Shown here: piece after piece, positions 22,666 to 34,576 of the stretch
Layout of the letters: the number at the start of each line of letters is the position of its first letter
How positions within the stretch are numbered: the stretch's first letter is position 1
Assembly: GCA_024516155.1 (NCBI GenBank)
Contig: JAJJXM010000014.1
Location: 434,001-498,000 of the forward strand
Length of the DNA: 64,000 bases
Direction: 5' to 3'
Source of the DNA: Pyronema omphalodes
Lineage: Eukaryota > Ascomycota > Pezizomycetes > Pezizales > Pyronemataceae
Translations under genes and position numbers: made by a program
The notes under the pieces: generated by a model
The model's database searches: none
The model's input: only the letters and a program-made list of their open reading frames with translations
Told to the model about the DNA's origin: nothing

Positions 22666-23978
22666 TATTTCATATTATTCACCCCAAGACGCGGCGCAAG
22701 AACTGATAACCCTAAGATTGCTTCAACATAACAAGTGCCTTTTTGATCACTCTGCAAATTATATTACGCTAGGCACTAAAACTAATACTTTTACGGTATA
22801 AATTGCATTTAGTGGAACTGGGTCGAGAGCAGGCTGGAGAGTTCAGAGTAATCATTGCATGAAAGAAACCTGGTGTCGTAAAACTGAATCTTTAAGCGAA
22901 GAATGCACTTGCAAGAGGAATGCCAACAGTTTCAAATTCAATTTTTTGGATAGCATAACGCGTTTTCACTCAACGCCGAGGCCTGAGGGCCTACATATGA
23001 AGACCACATCCCGGGTGTATATTGATCCAACCTCCGACAGAAACCTACGAACATACTGAATTTTTTCCACAATATTTATCAGTAGGGGGACTTTACGCTG
23101 AAGTTATAGGCATTATTGCGTGGTGATAAATTACACAAACGACCTAGACGAGCCATTCATGCCTGGCCTCCGAAGCCCATCAAAACAAATCATCACCATC
23201 CGTAGAGTCGATCCTTGCAAGGCGGATCTCCATATGAGCATAACCGGACGCTAGCTGAAGCAAACTGCGACTTTCTGCGTGAGGTATTCTGAAGTTCCCG
23301 TTACTTCGATATATTCCTCATTCCTCCCGCGGGTGGGATTAGCCAGTTAAGTGATTGGTCTAAATCTATTTTGTTGTGATCCTAGACTATATTTCGATGG
23401 CAAGGCAGTTTAGGTAGGCTAAGAATACCCGCTGGCTGTTATTGACGACCGATGTACCCACACTTCTTGTCACAGTGGCGAGAAGCTGTTCTTCGCGCGG
23501 CAGAATCTGCAGCCTGATTGCCGGGGATGCCAATGTGGGGCTGAAAATTGATTGGAGTTCTATGTCAACCCTGCAACTCAGAATTCAGTCTCCGGTGTGG
23601 TAGGACAAACAAGTGAACTATCAACTGGATCTTTCATAATCATTCCCTATCGGCCAGCGCGGCCTGGACGTGTGAGAAAATAGTCACTTTTGAGAATATC
23701 CTACCACTTTCAAGCAGGTCATAGGCGCTAAGAAAAGAGCGCTATGGATGGCGTATAGTTTGGCGCCACAAACGTCGTTGTTTATTCTAAGGGGTTCCTC
23801 GGACGTACATTGTGCCTCAACGTGTCGACCACCTCTGTTCAGGGCTAGGGGTCAGAAAGTTGGGACACATCTGTCCAAAAACGTTCAAAATCAAGGTCTT
23901 TCAACTGCCCTGACGAATTATTTCTCACATATGTGTAAGGCTGAGCGGAAATATAAGTGTATCGGTAACAGGGTCGCC

Positions 23979-24009
<31 letters not shown>

Positions 24010-27000
24010 GGGGGTTGGCAAAGTTATGTTCAAATTCAGGAATATAAAATCGAGTTGAATCAACTCAAGATATCGCCCAACTATGATAGGGTATTCACGC
24101 TGGCACAACTTAATAGGAAGGACCATCTGCAATCGGACCGCATAATTGATCTCTAATCCGGCCCGTTAAGTAAAGCGTGTCGCGCGTGTATGTATATCGT
24201 ATCATCCTAGCCTCCGATTAAATGAATATGCGTATTTTTATGGCAAATAAAGTCAGATGACAATACTACTTTCAGCAACCGGAATGTTTTAGCTTTTATT
24301 CAATATTCACTAGCAAGTTACTATCTTTGAAGTACGGTAATAGTTCGATAATCTGTGTCGGTGCAGAGATGAGCCATGGCATCCGGAGCAATCTTTCGAT
24401 GGATAATTAAGTTTAATCACGCCTGACATGTAAGGGACTGTAAATCACGCGCGCAATGAGCGAGAGTATGCAGGGGCTGGTTGATGATGGATCTACAATC
24501 TCAGAGCAACCACATCAATTGGAGCAAGGAAACATACTGGAGGACAACGCTTAGCATATTGGACCACCGGTATTGAATGATCGACATTCACAAGCCATAA
24601 TTATCAAAAGTTTGTAAGCTTGCGACTAGAAACCTTTCAAGTCTTATGCAAGATCAGTTTCTATTTTTCTGATATAATTACATATAAGTAGAGGTTTCGT
24701 TGCAGCAGCCCATATGGGGCTGTAACGAGGGGAGAGGAGAGAAATTATGGGCGTGTGGGTGTGGTTTATTTATTTGTTTCTCATCCTCGCATGTAACCTT
24801 GAGGTTATGGCGGGTGCTACAGTTCTAATACATTGCTGGAATACTGGAGATACTCCGCATCCACTGTGTACGCAACTTACTTGTGTCGGGATGTAGCCTT
24901 TCCTCGTGTGTGGGTGTGGGCGTGAGTGCATGCACTGGGTGTGTGTGTGAGGGTGGGTGTGAGTGTGTGTGTGCCCAATTAAATGCATGCAGTAGCAGCA
25001 CACTGACGGAAGTTTGTACTTGTTGTGCAAAACATCAGCAAAATGCAGGTATTTCGAGCGCGATACCAAAAGAGCCCTCTACAGCTAGCCCAAGTAGTCT
25101 TTGCGGTTTCGTCACATAGAGTGGAGGACTTCGCATCGTTATATTCAGGGAGAATAGAACAACCCCAACTTCAGCTATGTAATAGCAATAGACAATCGAA
25201 ATAGACAGGGGGTAGGGACCCCCCTGTCTATCCGAGTGCTTTATTCGCGTTCTATAGAAAATATGTTTTTGTGGTGAAAAGGGCTCTCCAGTCTGTCGCT
25301 ATATAGCGATGTGAAGTCCTCCAGTATACCTTGGATGTGTTGAATGTATCATCAACGGGCATGCGACGCAGCCAAACAAACTCAAAGGAACTTCAGATGC
25401 ACCACCGGATAGTTCTCGAAACCGAGAGACAACCAACGACAAGGGAATACAAGTGCTGACTCAAGTCACTTAATGGGGTGACGGTGGTAGTGCCAGATCT
25501 TGTTCCTCTCTGGCAAGAACCTTGTGGGGAATATGGTTGGATGAAAGTTTAACGGAGGACGGGGCACCGCAGCAGAAGAGATATTCCATGCAATACCAGG
25601 AATTGAATGGGACGGTTACCATTCAACCGACTCTTTGTTCCCCAGATCCCCACTTAATAAACGCTGCTTGGTTAGATATAGAGACACAACCGGGTAGACC
25701 TGACCAAGAAGGGCAGGAGGTGTTACACAGGTAACTTTGAAGCTTTTCAATTCAGAAAAACTTGTGCTGAGGAGCGCTAGAGCTTGATCGGTAGAATGTA
25801 GCCGCTAAATCACAATCTGCAATAGCTCCGTATCAATTCAATCGGTCGTCACCTCCGCTGATGTGCCGTACCTTTAGGTCCACTCATGCAGTCTGATCAC
25901 AACCTATCACTCCAATTTCCGTATATATGCTAGCCGTCTCGTCACCAAACACCATTTTTGGGGTGTGCGACTGATGAACCACACCCTCCAAGTTAGGCTA
26001 TCTTGCCAAGGCTCCATGAGTTAGTCTTACACACCTTTGGTGATCAGCGGTGCGTTAGACTTGTTACACTATATGCCACTCAGCGCAAACTGATTCAATC
26101 CAGGATGATTCAAGATGCCTTCTGTAAATACATGTTGACTTGATAGTAAAGTGCGCTACAGCTAGCTCTGAAATGCCGATTCATTATCAACTCACTTGCA
26201 ACCGTAGGTTTATGGAAGAGGACCTGGATTTCACCTCAGGTTCCCAATGGAATCCCTGAGTATTTTTCGCATATGCAGTTGTAGTCCCCCAATTCTCGCC
26301 CTTAATCCCCGTATCATATATGGCATAAACAATTCGCTTAATTTGTACTATACGGTGAAAGTCCCATCGAAGATGAGCTATGTCGTGTGGGACTTGATGC
26401 CCAGAAATAAGCTGCTTTGCGATGAGATTTTTCTGTGCAGAGCCAACGGCATGCATGCAAGGTGATGTCGAGCCGTGCAGCATATAACCCGAGTGTTCCA
26501 CATGACAGCCGGAAGCTCACACAGCATCGCGCGCACAATCAAAGAAATCCAGAGGAGTCCCTATAAACGTTTAGCTGTGTCAACGCGGTAAATATCTTAT
26601 ACCCCCTAATGTTACTGGTCTAGAATATTTCTTTTTTTTGCACTTTTGGTACTACCGGAGCTGGTAATAGCCGCACATCAAACGCATCACGGAATCCGTA
26701 CGCTACGCGTCCTAAATCATAGTTTCTTTTCCTCATCTCCAAGACGAACTTCCAATTCAGGAAACTAGTTACAATATCGATGAGACAGCTAGTTCACGGT
26801 AAGTATAGTCCTGCTTTTCAGCCCCTAATATCTGTACGACCTCTCAAACGCATAGGATGCAGTGCTCCGATTACTGGCTGCGGTGACTATGTACTAACGG
26901 AGAGGCAAAGAAATAAATCAAAACGCATGTTTTTCAGAATATGGCAGCTGGTAGAAATCTACGGCCATACATTTACTGAAAATTTCACAGATATATTCCC

Positions 27001-27336
27001 AAATATCCATAATACCAGTGGGTTGTTACCGACTCCGACATCTCCTGATGAAGAATCTCACAATGTTCTACCGGCGGTCAGTCGAATCAACCACCTGAGC
27101 TCGGCGGCCGCACGTATCCAAATTCAGACTAAGCTCGACAGATCTACCTCGATGAATTCCGCTCCCTTATCTCTATCTGGTCGGGTGCCGTAGCCCTGGT
27201 TATCTCTCATATCCTGGTTGATGAGTTTGCATCGAAACACCATCTCCAATGTGTCCATTTTGAGCATTTGCCACCAATCCCAGGTTCGTCGTTGGAATCT
27301 ATGGTGTCGCCATTAGAATTACCCCTGAGAATCCTT
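22666..27336. other. Intergenic, 4.7 kb, no supported gene
   Basis: No gene stands out. The stretch contains a poly-G tract of about 22 nt (23992-24014) preceded by GT repeats, and a degenerate GT-rich microsatellite at 24890-24975. A 137-codon open stretch at 26780-27193 has no recognisable domain. A weak match to the small-gene family lies at 25660-25734 (see findings). Confidence 0.5.
23981..24014. repeat. GT repeat followed by ~22-nt poly-G
   Basis: GTGTGTGTGTGTG runs directly into an uninterrupted run of about 22 G residues. Such tracts are prone to length error and to G-quadruplex formation. Confidence 0.9.
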
Positions 27337-27342
27337 TATAAA
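27337..27342 (+). promoter_or_regulatory. TATA box of GW-family gene 1
   Basis: TATAAA lies 331 nt before the ATG at 27673. No ATG occurs in between, and the leader is C/T-rich, as in many fungal promoters. Confidence 0.6.
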
Positions 27343-27360
27343 CGCTGTGATTTTCCACAC

Positions 27361-27610
27361 TACCGACTATCCACCAGTCAACACTCCACTGCCTCTATAC
27401 AACTGCGCATTGGGTACACCGCGAGCAACAGAACTCTTAACCCTCATCCTCAAACAACCTTCACATCCCTTCGTCAACGCCTTCCTACCGACTATCCACC
27501 AGTCAACACTCCACTGCCTCTATACAACTGCGCATTGGGTACACCGCGAGCAACATAATCTTTAGCCCTCATTTTCAAACAACCTTCACATCCCTCCTTC
27601 AACGCTTTCT
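27361..27610. repeat. Tandem duplication, 125 bp x2, in leader of gene 1
   Basis: 27361-27485 is repeated at 27486-27610. The first 70 bases (TACCGACTATCCACCAGTCA...) are almost identical; the remainder differs by scattered C/T changes. It lies between the TATA box and start codon, so it lengthens the 5' leader. Confidence 0.9.
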
Positions 27611-27672
27611 GTCCAAACCCCAACAACCCTCAAATATTCACCGGTTTCAACAGTTGTTTTACCATATCCATC

Positions 27673-28052
27673 ATGTCCTCAGTGTGCGTTACCCTTCCTA
27701 TCCCTCAACCCAAACTGTAGACTGACAATTATGGAACAGACCCTCTAAGAACGAAACGCCATCGCCATCGTCGTTGTCATCGATACCGTCACCGTCATCG
27801 CAAGCACAACCGCGACCGCAACTGCAACTGCAACTGCAGTCGCCGGAACAAGAAGAACCAGTGGAACAAGAAGAACCACTGGAACAAAAAGAGCCACTGG
27901 AGCAAGAAGAACCACCGGCACAAGAAAACCCGCCTGCGCGTGGTCCCAACCTTACTGGATGGATGGAAAGGGTATATGTGCCTGGAGATGGGGCGTTGAC
28001 GAACGGAAGAGATTTTGCCATCCACAAGGTGGATAAGCTTTTTCCCTCGTAG
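27673..28052 (+). CDS. GW-family small protein 1
   Basis: Exon 1 is only 11 nt (27673-27683); the intron is 27684-27739 (GTGCGT...CTGAC...ACAG, 56 nt) and exon 2 is 27740-28052, giving 107 residues. The splice restores MSSVPSKNETPS in frame with the long exon, which otherwise has no ATG. The middle is disordered: Ser/Pro-rich, then Gln-Leu repeats, then five EQEEP/EQKEP-type pentapeptides. The last 33 residues hold the conserved core GWMERVYVPGDG and end IHKVDKLFPS. No signal peptide or membrane segment is seen. Function unknown; the family is defined by comparison with five other genes in this window. Confidence 0.72.
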
Positions 28053-29497
28053 AGGGTGTTGCAATATCTGGTATAGTTTAAAACGTGTGAAAGTCTAAGG
28101 TGTGTGACAGTATAAGATTATTATTATTGAATCATACGCTGACCGAAGCCCAGAAGGCTCATGCAGGACTAAGATAGTATAAGATATTTGATAGCATAAG
28201 GTATGGTACAGGATAAGCTATGGGATCGGATGGTATACGTATTGGACAGTATAACATATCGGATAGCATAAGGTATGGAGTAGCATAAGGTATGGAGTAG
28301 CATAAGGTATGGAGTAGCATAAGGTATGGAATAGAATAAGGTATGGAAAAGCATAAGGTAATATGGGATACCATGAGTGCCGTCGATATTGGTAGTATCT
28401 CAAAGATACTAACACTGGATACACGAATTATGCAGTCTGTGTTATGCATTCAGGTTCGATGTATTTATTTGGGCGTTTTGCGGATCGATTTTTTTTGTTA
28501 TATTTTGATACGGGAATATTGGTAATATTAAGAATAGATAACGTTGTTGTTTTGTAATACGGGAATATGGGTCATACTGTTTTTCTTTGTGTATTAGGAG
28601 GTAAATAATAATTTATTGGTGGGACTGGCATATATACGAACCCCTGAGACCATTGATATCGTATATACATGTTTCCCGCTACCCGTGAACAATGTAACCT
28701 TGGTGCTGCGCAAATTACTGGCTGCTGTATTTAATGTGCTCGTGCCAACACACCTCAAAAGCCAATAATTGATTTTGAAACAACTTCGCCTAGTAAGAAG
28801 TCTTGGACACTGCAGAGGCGAGGGTATCCCGTATCATAAGCGATATGTTAACACCCGTGAGACCAACGGGCTGGTCAGATGCGGTTTCTGATACCGTGCG
28901 GGATGTGTGCAACGGAAGGTGGTAGAACAAGTTGGTATGAGACGTATGGTATCCGATATTGTGCTACATTATTAAATCAAACGTCATGGCTTCAGCACAA
29001 TAAGCTTGCTTTTTATTGAGGATTAGTTGGATCCAATCAAACAAAAGACTGTCCTGCTAATACTGTAACAAAATCTGAATTCATAGGGTACCATCCGAGT
29101 CGGTGTTCTTGAGGCTGTAATTTTGCGATTGTCGGCGGTGCTGTGGTGTTTCGGGATTTGAAGATGAATCGTGGCTTTTTAGAAGGCTGGTTTGTGTAGC
29201 TTGACGTGTTTTCGTACATTTTTTCAATTTGAGGAAGCTTCGTCAGAGTTATAGTGGATGATGGTACTATTGGAAAAACTGATGCACCAACTCGTGGTGC
29301 GTAAAAACGCCCGAATATATGCACCCCCACCATTTTCTCGTAAATAAGCATTAAGAACGAGGATTGTTTTCAATTGAGTACCATAGTTATCCCCGGACTC
29401 CATTTGAACGTCAACAAAGGGATACATGTCATGAATATTCCATGGCCGTGGTGAGTAAATTAGTTGATGATGGCAATATTTTTAGTTGCCGTCGAGC
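28053..29497. other. Intergenic, 1.4 kb
   Basis: Contains the 17-bp minisatellite at 28190-28360. I see no supported gene in the rest. Confidence 0.5.
28190..28360. repeat. Minisatellite, 17-bp unit
   Basis: Tandem copies of ATAAGGTATGGAGTAGC, almost perfect at 28265-28325 and degenerate on both sides. Confidence 0.88.
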
Positions 29498-29578
29498 GGT
29501 CTATTAGCTCAGTTGGTTAGAGCGTGGTGCTAATATCTTGTCAACGCCAAGGTCACAGGTTCGAGCCTATATGGATCA
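29498..29578 (+). pseudogene. tRNA-Ile(AAT) with 8-nt intron, degenerate T-arm
   Basis: The acceptor and D-arm match the intact copy at 47121-47206. The anticodon loop is CTAATA, then intron TCTTGTCA after position 37, then ACGCC. The T-arm lacks one base relative to the intact gene and its stem pairs poorly (CACAGG...CCTAT), and the acceptor stem has two G-T pairs. I therefore call it a likely pseudogene, although transcription from its A and B boxes is still possible. Confidence 0.75.
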
Positions 29579-30903
29579 TTCTTTTGCTCTGATTTTGCTG
29601 GCTCGAGAAGAACAATTCATGGGCGTGTGTATGTGAGTATAAGATTTTTGCTAAGCGTAGATGCAGTACAACCCATACTGATAAGCAATCGTGGCAGACT
29701 TTTGACGAATTTTGCGGTACAATGTACAGTTACTGTATTCAAAATCTTTAGTGATCCCTGCAGACTATTTATGCCATTTGGCAGGCACACTGAAGCTCGA
29801 ATGTGCCTGAGTTATATTCCGAGACGCGGATTGAAAGTTCAACTGTAGATTCGCCGTGCAAAAAAACACACGCACAGAAATGTGGATCTTTGGAATTTCT
29901 GCTGTGTTCTGGACCACTACTAATGTAACCAGGCACAACACCCGGATAAGTGGTGAAGCCATTTCATCTTCCAATAACAGTAAGTGAGTTACCCGTGTTG
30001 TCGGAATAAGATTATGAATTCGGATTATGATCGCCGCTAAATTGGTAACTCATCACTAGCCGAGGCTAGAGTGCGCTCGCGCACTTCTTAACAACATTGG
30101 ATCCATTCAGCGGCTCGTTATTTTCTACTTCGATGATGGCGTAATCGAGTAAAATCGTTGAAAATTTTGTATTCCAAAAAGAAAGAAAAAACTGCCGACG
30201 AATTCATGTTTCCGGGTATAAAAGTATATTTATTAATCTTTCGCATGTGAATGCGATGTGTATAGTATGAAGCGACAATTGCCCAACTCATAATGGCCCT
30301 GTTTGAGGTGCACATTTCCAGGCCAGAAACTTCCAAGATCTCAGAATTGTGTAGTTTTTTTGATTGCGCGCCATGATTCCTTCATGGGTCATCTGAGGTG
30401 CAATTTTATGTGTAGGGGAGCTGCATTGCTTAATGTTGCGGCCAATAACCAATGTGATTGCAAGATGAGGCGATGCGAAATCTGTAGCCATGCCGAGTCC
30501 ATTGCAAAGGGGAGCGATTACTGCATATTGCCTAATTTTCATACATCTGCAGCAGTTCATCACATCCCTGCACAGTTATATGCAATGCTAAATATCCGAA
30601 ACCAAAGGCAGAGGACCTATAATTTAAACTGGAAAATGTCAGCCAATGGAATAAAATTTTCACCCAGGAGGAATAAAAATAATTCCTAACTTTCCCGGTT
30701 TCTTCAGTTTGTAGAAAATTGTTTCGGAATGTTCTGGACGATTTGGAAGCATTTATGCAGGTACAGGTTCTACCTAGACAATGGAGATTAATGGGCTCTG
30801 CGAGAAATTTCTAATTTTTGGCCTCCTTTCTTAATTGAGAATGCATGTCCTAGATGGGCAGAACTAAACCTCCTTTTGCTTGCCATTGCAGGCATTCGTG
30901 GTC
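29579..30903. other. Intergenic, 1.3 kb
   Basis: A 128-codon open stretch at 30303-30689 with clustered cysteines (CDCKMRRCEIC) has no ATG near its start and no known domain. I do not call it a gene. Confidence 0.45.
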
Positions 30904-30909
30904 TATAAA
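30904..30909 (+). promoter_or_regulatory. TATA box of GW-family gene 2
   Basis: TATAAA followed by a C/T-rich leader without any ATG up to the start at 31260. Confidence 0.6.
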
Positions 30910-31084
30910 GCGCAAATTCAATCTGTCCTTCCCACAATATCGAACTGATAGACTTCTCGCCGGAGAATCCTCCTTTATAGCCTCGCCTTGTCAGCTGCGT
31001 TATATCCCGAGTCTGATACCTTCGTCTTTGCTGTGTCTGCGAGAATCAAAGCGCACTCCTCATCAAAACCCACCATCCTTCGAA

Positions 31085-31215
31085 GTCATCTCTCCAGCGG
31101 TTGAACCGCCGCTGTCTTTTGACACCATTTATCTCTCCAGTAGTTGGAACGTCACCGTTCTTTGACGTCATTCATCTTTCTAGTACTTGGACCATCGCCG
31201 TTTTTCAGTACGGTT
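31085..31215 (+). repeat. Three imperfect leader repeats, ~45-50 bp
   Basis: The motif TCATCTCTCCAG-x-GGTTGAACC...CCGCTGTCTTTTGAC recurs three times, each beginning near ATCTxTCxAG and ending CCGTT/TCTTT. It lies in the transcribed leader of gene 2. Confidence 0.6.
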
Positions 31216-31259
31216 TTTCTCTCCACAGAACTAGATATAAACCCCCAGGTACGATCACT

Positions 31260-31748
31260 ATGGACCAGAATTCATCCTTAGGTTTTGCTCCTCATTCGGG
31301 TCAACCCCCAAATGCTGCATCGCATCGCCTTTCGGGTCCATGCATTCCTGGTTGGTTGGGACGGGTTCCTTATGTTGGCTTCGGTAACAATAATAACGTC
31401 TCTGGTGTTTTGGGCGAAGTTGATGCTGCCTTTAACACTGCCACCACTCCCGTCTCTGGTTTAAACGCCCCTGGAAATATTTTGGAGTCGATTAGGACCG
31501 ATAAAGAGCCACCAAATACCCCAAAGGCCACCGCAAAGCCCGCAAAGCCCGCAAAGCCCGCAAAGCCCGCGAAGCCCGTCTCAAATAATAATGCCACCTC
31601 CACCGACCATATTTCCGATTCTAATGCTACCGGAAAAGTTTCAGGGTCCACCATGGGCGATACAGAGTCACCAAACTCCCGAAATGTCTCCAAAGTCCAT
31701 CTCCAAGGAGATGGACTACAGCGCGCCGCCACCCGCACCCAAGAATAA
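31260..31748 (+). CDS. GW-family small protein 2
   Basis: A single-exon, 162-residue protein. The start is the first ATG after the TATA box. Residues 1-27 are disordered, then the core IPGWLGRVPYVGFG (about 31-44) is followed by VSGVLGEVDAAF, matching the helix of the other members. The C-terminal hundred residues are disordered: five AKP repeats (AKPAKPAKPAKPAKP) and Ser/Asn/Thr-rich stretches. Here the low-complexity tail follows the core, whereas in gene 1 it precedes it, so the core is the conserved unit. No targeting signal is visible; function unknown. Confidence 0.72.
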   Translation: MDQNSSLGFAPHSGQPPNAASHRLSGPCIPGWLGRVPYVGFGNNNNVSGVLGEVDAAFNTATTPVSGLNAPGNILESIRTDKEPPNTPKATAKPAKPAKPAKPAKPVSNNNATSTDHISDSNATGKVSGSTMGDTESPNSRNVSKVHLQGDGLQRAATRTQE

Positions 31749-32953
31749 ATGTTTGATGGTTGAATAGACTAGAATTGGTTCAAAAATCTCATGTGCTGCC
31801 TGAAGGAAAGCATGGCTCGGCTAGGAATACCATGCGGTATATGTGGAATTGTTGGGGCTTTCCTTCGCTTGTGGTTTCATGAGCTGTTTCCTTATTTGTG
31901 CTTTTAATTTTCATTTAATATTTAATCTCGTTTGAATATCTCTGCGCTATGTAATCCAGTCGTTACTCGTTTTATGGTCCTTGTGCTCGTGTATATGCTG
32001 TGTAACTTGCCACGTCACCGTGGTCGGGGGTAGGGTCCTTCTCTGTTTTCGCGAAAGATACAACCTACTATTCCTCATAGCATTTGCAGCACATTCCCAC
32101 ACAATATCCCCATTCGATCCTCGGTTTCATCACCAGCGAGACGCGTTCCACATCGACCGTTATCGGGCTACTCGCTGCGACAAGACCGACAGAACGACAG
32201 TAGATTCTCCAACGACCACACCCTCGCCAGGTGCTTAGACCTTCTCGCCCTCCTCAAAATTGCTGCCATTTCAAAGTCCCTGTACATAAGCCAGTCAGGC
32301 ATAAGCATACACCCTCCAATAACGCCTCCTGTTTTATCGGCGGTTGTCGTGTGGTAGTATTGGTCAATTCGTAATTAAAGGCGTGTCATAGGGGATATTC
32401 AACTGCAGGAACATGCTGATATGCATTGGATATGATGCCAGCCCTGGCCAGAATACCGAAGATCATCTCTATTCCATCGACATCGTCGCCATCTAGACCA
32501 TAGAAATAAAGATTCAATCTCGTATTGTTTCAGTCCGGAACAGACACTAAGACTACTCGCGCTTGACGCGTATTTTGAATTGTCGTTTTAGCTGCAGGAA
32601 TGATGGCGTTTTTCGTCGCGCGTCGAAACTTGAATGCTGGGTTCATTCTCAATTGACTGTCCTTATTTAGGATCCACAACCGATAACATGGCATGTGACT
32701 ATAATATCAGTAGGCTCACCATGTCCTCTCATCGTATCGTTTGAATTGGTGGCTAATAAAGGTCTCATCCGCAGACAGATTCCGCACCAAGTTCCTTGGC
32801 AACCGCATGCCCACTATTCCTTTCTAGCTCGAATCGAATGTATTTAAATTGTTGAGGAAGGTGCTAATTGATGGTCTATGCCGATTCGAGTATGAGCAGT
32901 CCTCCCATTGCAGAGAATCACAGTATTGCACTCGTTTCTCTCCAAGGGTAAAG
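31749..32953. other. Intergenic, 1.2 kb
   Basis: Contains an ATG-poor stretch (32040-32412) leading to a 27-residue ORF at 32413-32496 whose GYDASPGQ faintly resembles the GW-family core. Otherwise nothing is recognised. Confidence 0.4.
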
Positions 32954-33039
32954 GTATGTCGGTTTCTTGCCTCCAAGCATCCCAACTCTCTATTACATTT
33001 CATTCAGAGAGTACCATACTAACTTTTCTCCTGTTATAG
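32954..33039 (+). other. Leader intron of GW-family gene 3
   Basis: GTATGT donor, TACTAAC branch site and TTATAG acceptor, 86 nt, 49 nt before the chosen ATG. The exon upstream carries a 19-codon ORF (from ATG at 32892, MSSPPIAENH...) that stops before or out of frame with the main ORF, so it is treated as an upstream ORF. Confidence 0.65.
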
Positions 33040-33087
33040 GGTATTTGTCGCCGGTTATCGTCCATCATTATTTTCGATCCATCCCAA

Positions 33088-33312
33088 ATGCCTCAACAAG
33101 GAAGCGAGCCTGCCAGTGGACCTAGTGTTCCGGGCTGGATAGAGACAGTTACTGTTCATGGTGTCGGTAGGAGGAGTACTACACTAGTAGAAATCAGTGC
33201 TATTGAGAAAGCTTTTTCCAACGAAGAAAAGCCAAATGCCCCTGCCCCTACAGGAGATCATCGTATGTATCATCTCCAAGATTGTCCGTTGCGTCTTCTG
33301 ATAATGAGATAG
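33088..33312 (+). CDS. GW-family small protein 3
   Basis: The ORF has 74 codons if unspliced. A GTATGT donor at 33263, TGATAAT branch and ATAG acceptor at 33312 define a 50-nt intron; splicing would end the protein just after GDH with a stop in the next codon, giving about 60 residues. Gene 4 has a donor at the same place after its DDHD. The core is SVPGWIETVTVHGVGRR followed by LVEISAIEKAF. The N-terminus is short and polar (MPQQGSEPASGP). No targeting signal; function unknown. Confidence 0.68.
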   Translation: MPQQGSEPASGPSVPGWIETVTVHGVGRRSTTLVEISAIEKAFSNEEKPNAPAPTGDHRMYHLQDCPLRLLIMR

Positions 33313-33826
33313 AATAATCCTTCTCCATTGCGCTATATCCTATTGACTGGTTCTTGAAAGTCTCTCGACTACTATATTTAGAGCGAGGGAAGTGGTATTG
33401 TCGTTACCAGATACTGTGTTTCGGGACCTCAAAGGCTTTCTATGACGAGTGCTGATCTATGATTCGGGATCATATTACCTAATTATTTTTCCTTTTTCTT
33501 TCTTTGGCTATTTGGTGTAACAATCTACAAGTTTCTCGGTCAGCCAGGCTGAGTAATCGATGGGTAATATAACCTACTTTGATACTTTGTAAGAACTTTG
33601 GTCCACGCGTTTGAACAGGAACCGAGGAAACCAACCCCTGGAAGTCAATGACAATCTGTACTCATGCCAGCTTTCGCTCTTAATAACGGTGTCGAGTGCC
33701 CCTTTTCTATCGTTCTTCGTATGTCTCGGACAGACGGTTCCTTGCAGCGATGAAGGGACATAGTCGTAAGTGACCACTGTTATATCACCGATATGTTTGC
33801 TGATTTGTAAATAGCTGCCTCGTGCG
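33313..33826. other. Intergenic, ~0.5 kb
   Basis: No feature recognised; this is the 3' flank of gene 3. Confidence 0.5.
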
Positions 33827-34576
33827 TCAAACATGCATATTTCGTAACCGCCCGAATGAAATGCATAAATTTGCCAAGCCAAAGTAGGAGTAGGTTACGC
33901 TACACTCAACGCCGGTTAGAGCCGTCTCCTTATCCTCTGACGTAGCGACCACTTCTTCCGCCGACAACGCAGAACGCGACTTGATCCAAGATAGTTCTCT
34001 TTCTCTGGTATCTTGAGACTTTGCTTTGTGTGTACCAGTTGCGTGCTTCGCTTGATGTTCACTGCTAATACTGGGTGCAGAAAAATCTTGCTCGTCATAA
34101 GGGCGACCCCACGCCAACTTCAAATGACTCCGTCGCGTGGCCGCCTCGCACAGAGTTTCGCCATATTGAACGCCGAATGCTTCGAGCTTGGGTTTTGAAC
34201 GTTCGGAATATCTTGTTTCCCCAGCGGCGCTTTCCAGTACCCACCACTCGATGGTTCGAGTTTTATTACAGTCTAGTTTAGCCTGAGTCTGGGATGCCGC
34301 TACGTCTTCTGTAATCGCACGCTCTGCAAACGGCGAGGCGTTTTCTATCTCATGCAACGCAGAAGTCAACAGGCGGTTTTTGTCGGTCTGCATAGTTGCC
34401 AATTCTATTGATCGGTGAAGGATTTCGATACCGCTTCTGGATATCCAACTGTCGTCGGTGAATACTGTGGGAACGATAAGCCAGAGCCGCCGTATCGTGA
34501 TTCGTATATCCGTGTATTTTTTCGGGTTAGCGTCCCGCAGTTTTCTGTGTCGAAACGGCCAATTAATAATGCACAA
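33827..34576 (-). CDS. Hypothetical protein, possibly an internal exon
   Basis: A 249-codon open frame, too long to be likely by chance in this AT-moderate sequence. The first ATG in it is at 34393 (188 residues from there). An acceptor-like CCCACAG near 34470 suggests a spliced 5' exon. The protein is hydrophilic and Glu/Lys-rich towards the C-terminus (SQDTRERELSWIKSRSALS), with no recognised domain, signal or membrane segment. It could be the remains of a gene or a real one with introns I cannot place. Confidence 0.4.
   Translation of the reverse strand: MCIINWPFRHRKLRDANPKKYTDIRITIRRLWLIVPTVFTDDSWISRSGIEILHRSIELATMQTDKNRLLTSALHEIENASPFAERAITEDVAASQTQAKLDCNKTRTIEWWVLESAAGETRYSERSKPKLEAFGVQYGETLCEAATRRSHLKLAWGRPYDEQDFSAPSISSEHQAKHATGTHKAKSQDTRERELSWIKSRSALSAEEVVATSEDKETALTGVECSVTYSYFGLANLCISFGRLRNMHV

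Noticed and set aside
22224..22757. Long Cys-rich minus-strand ORF (GCCCR repeats) and its counterpart at 10775-11287
   Set aside because: It is an antisense reading of the 15-bp minisatellite; a unit divisible by three keeps every frame open. The tail beyond the Helitron end also differs between the copies.
22995..23040. Minus-strand GWINIHPGCG resembling the GW core
   Set aside because: Only four residues between W and PG instead of six, no following helix, and an immediate stop.
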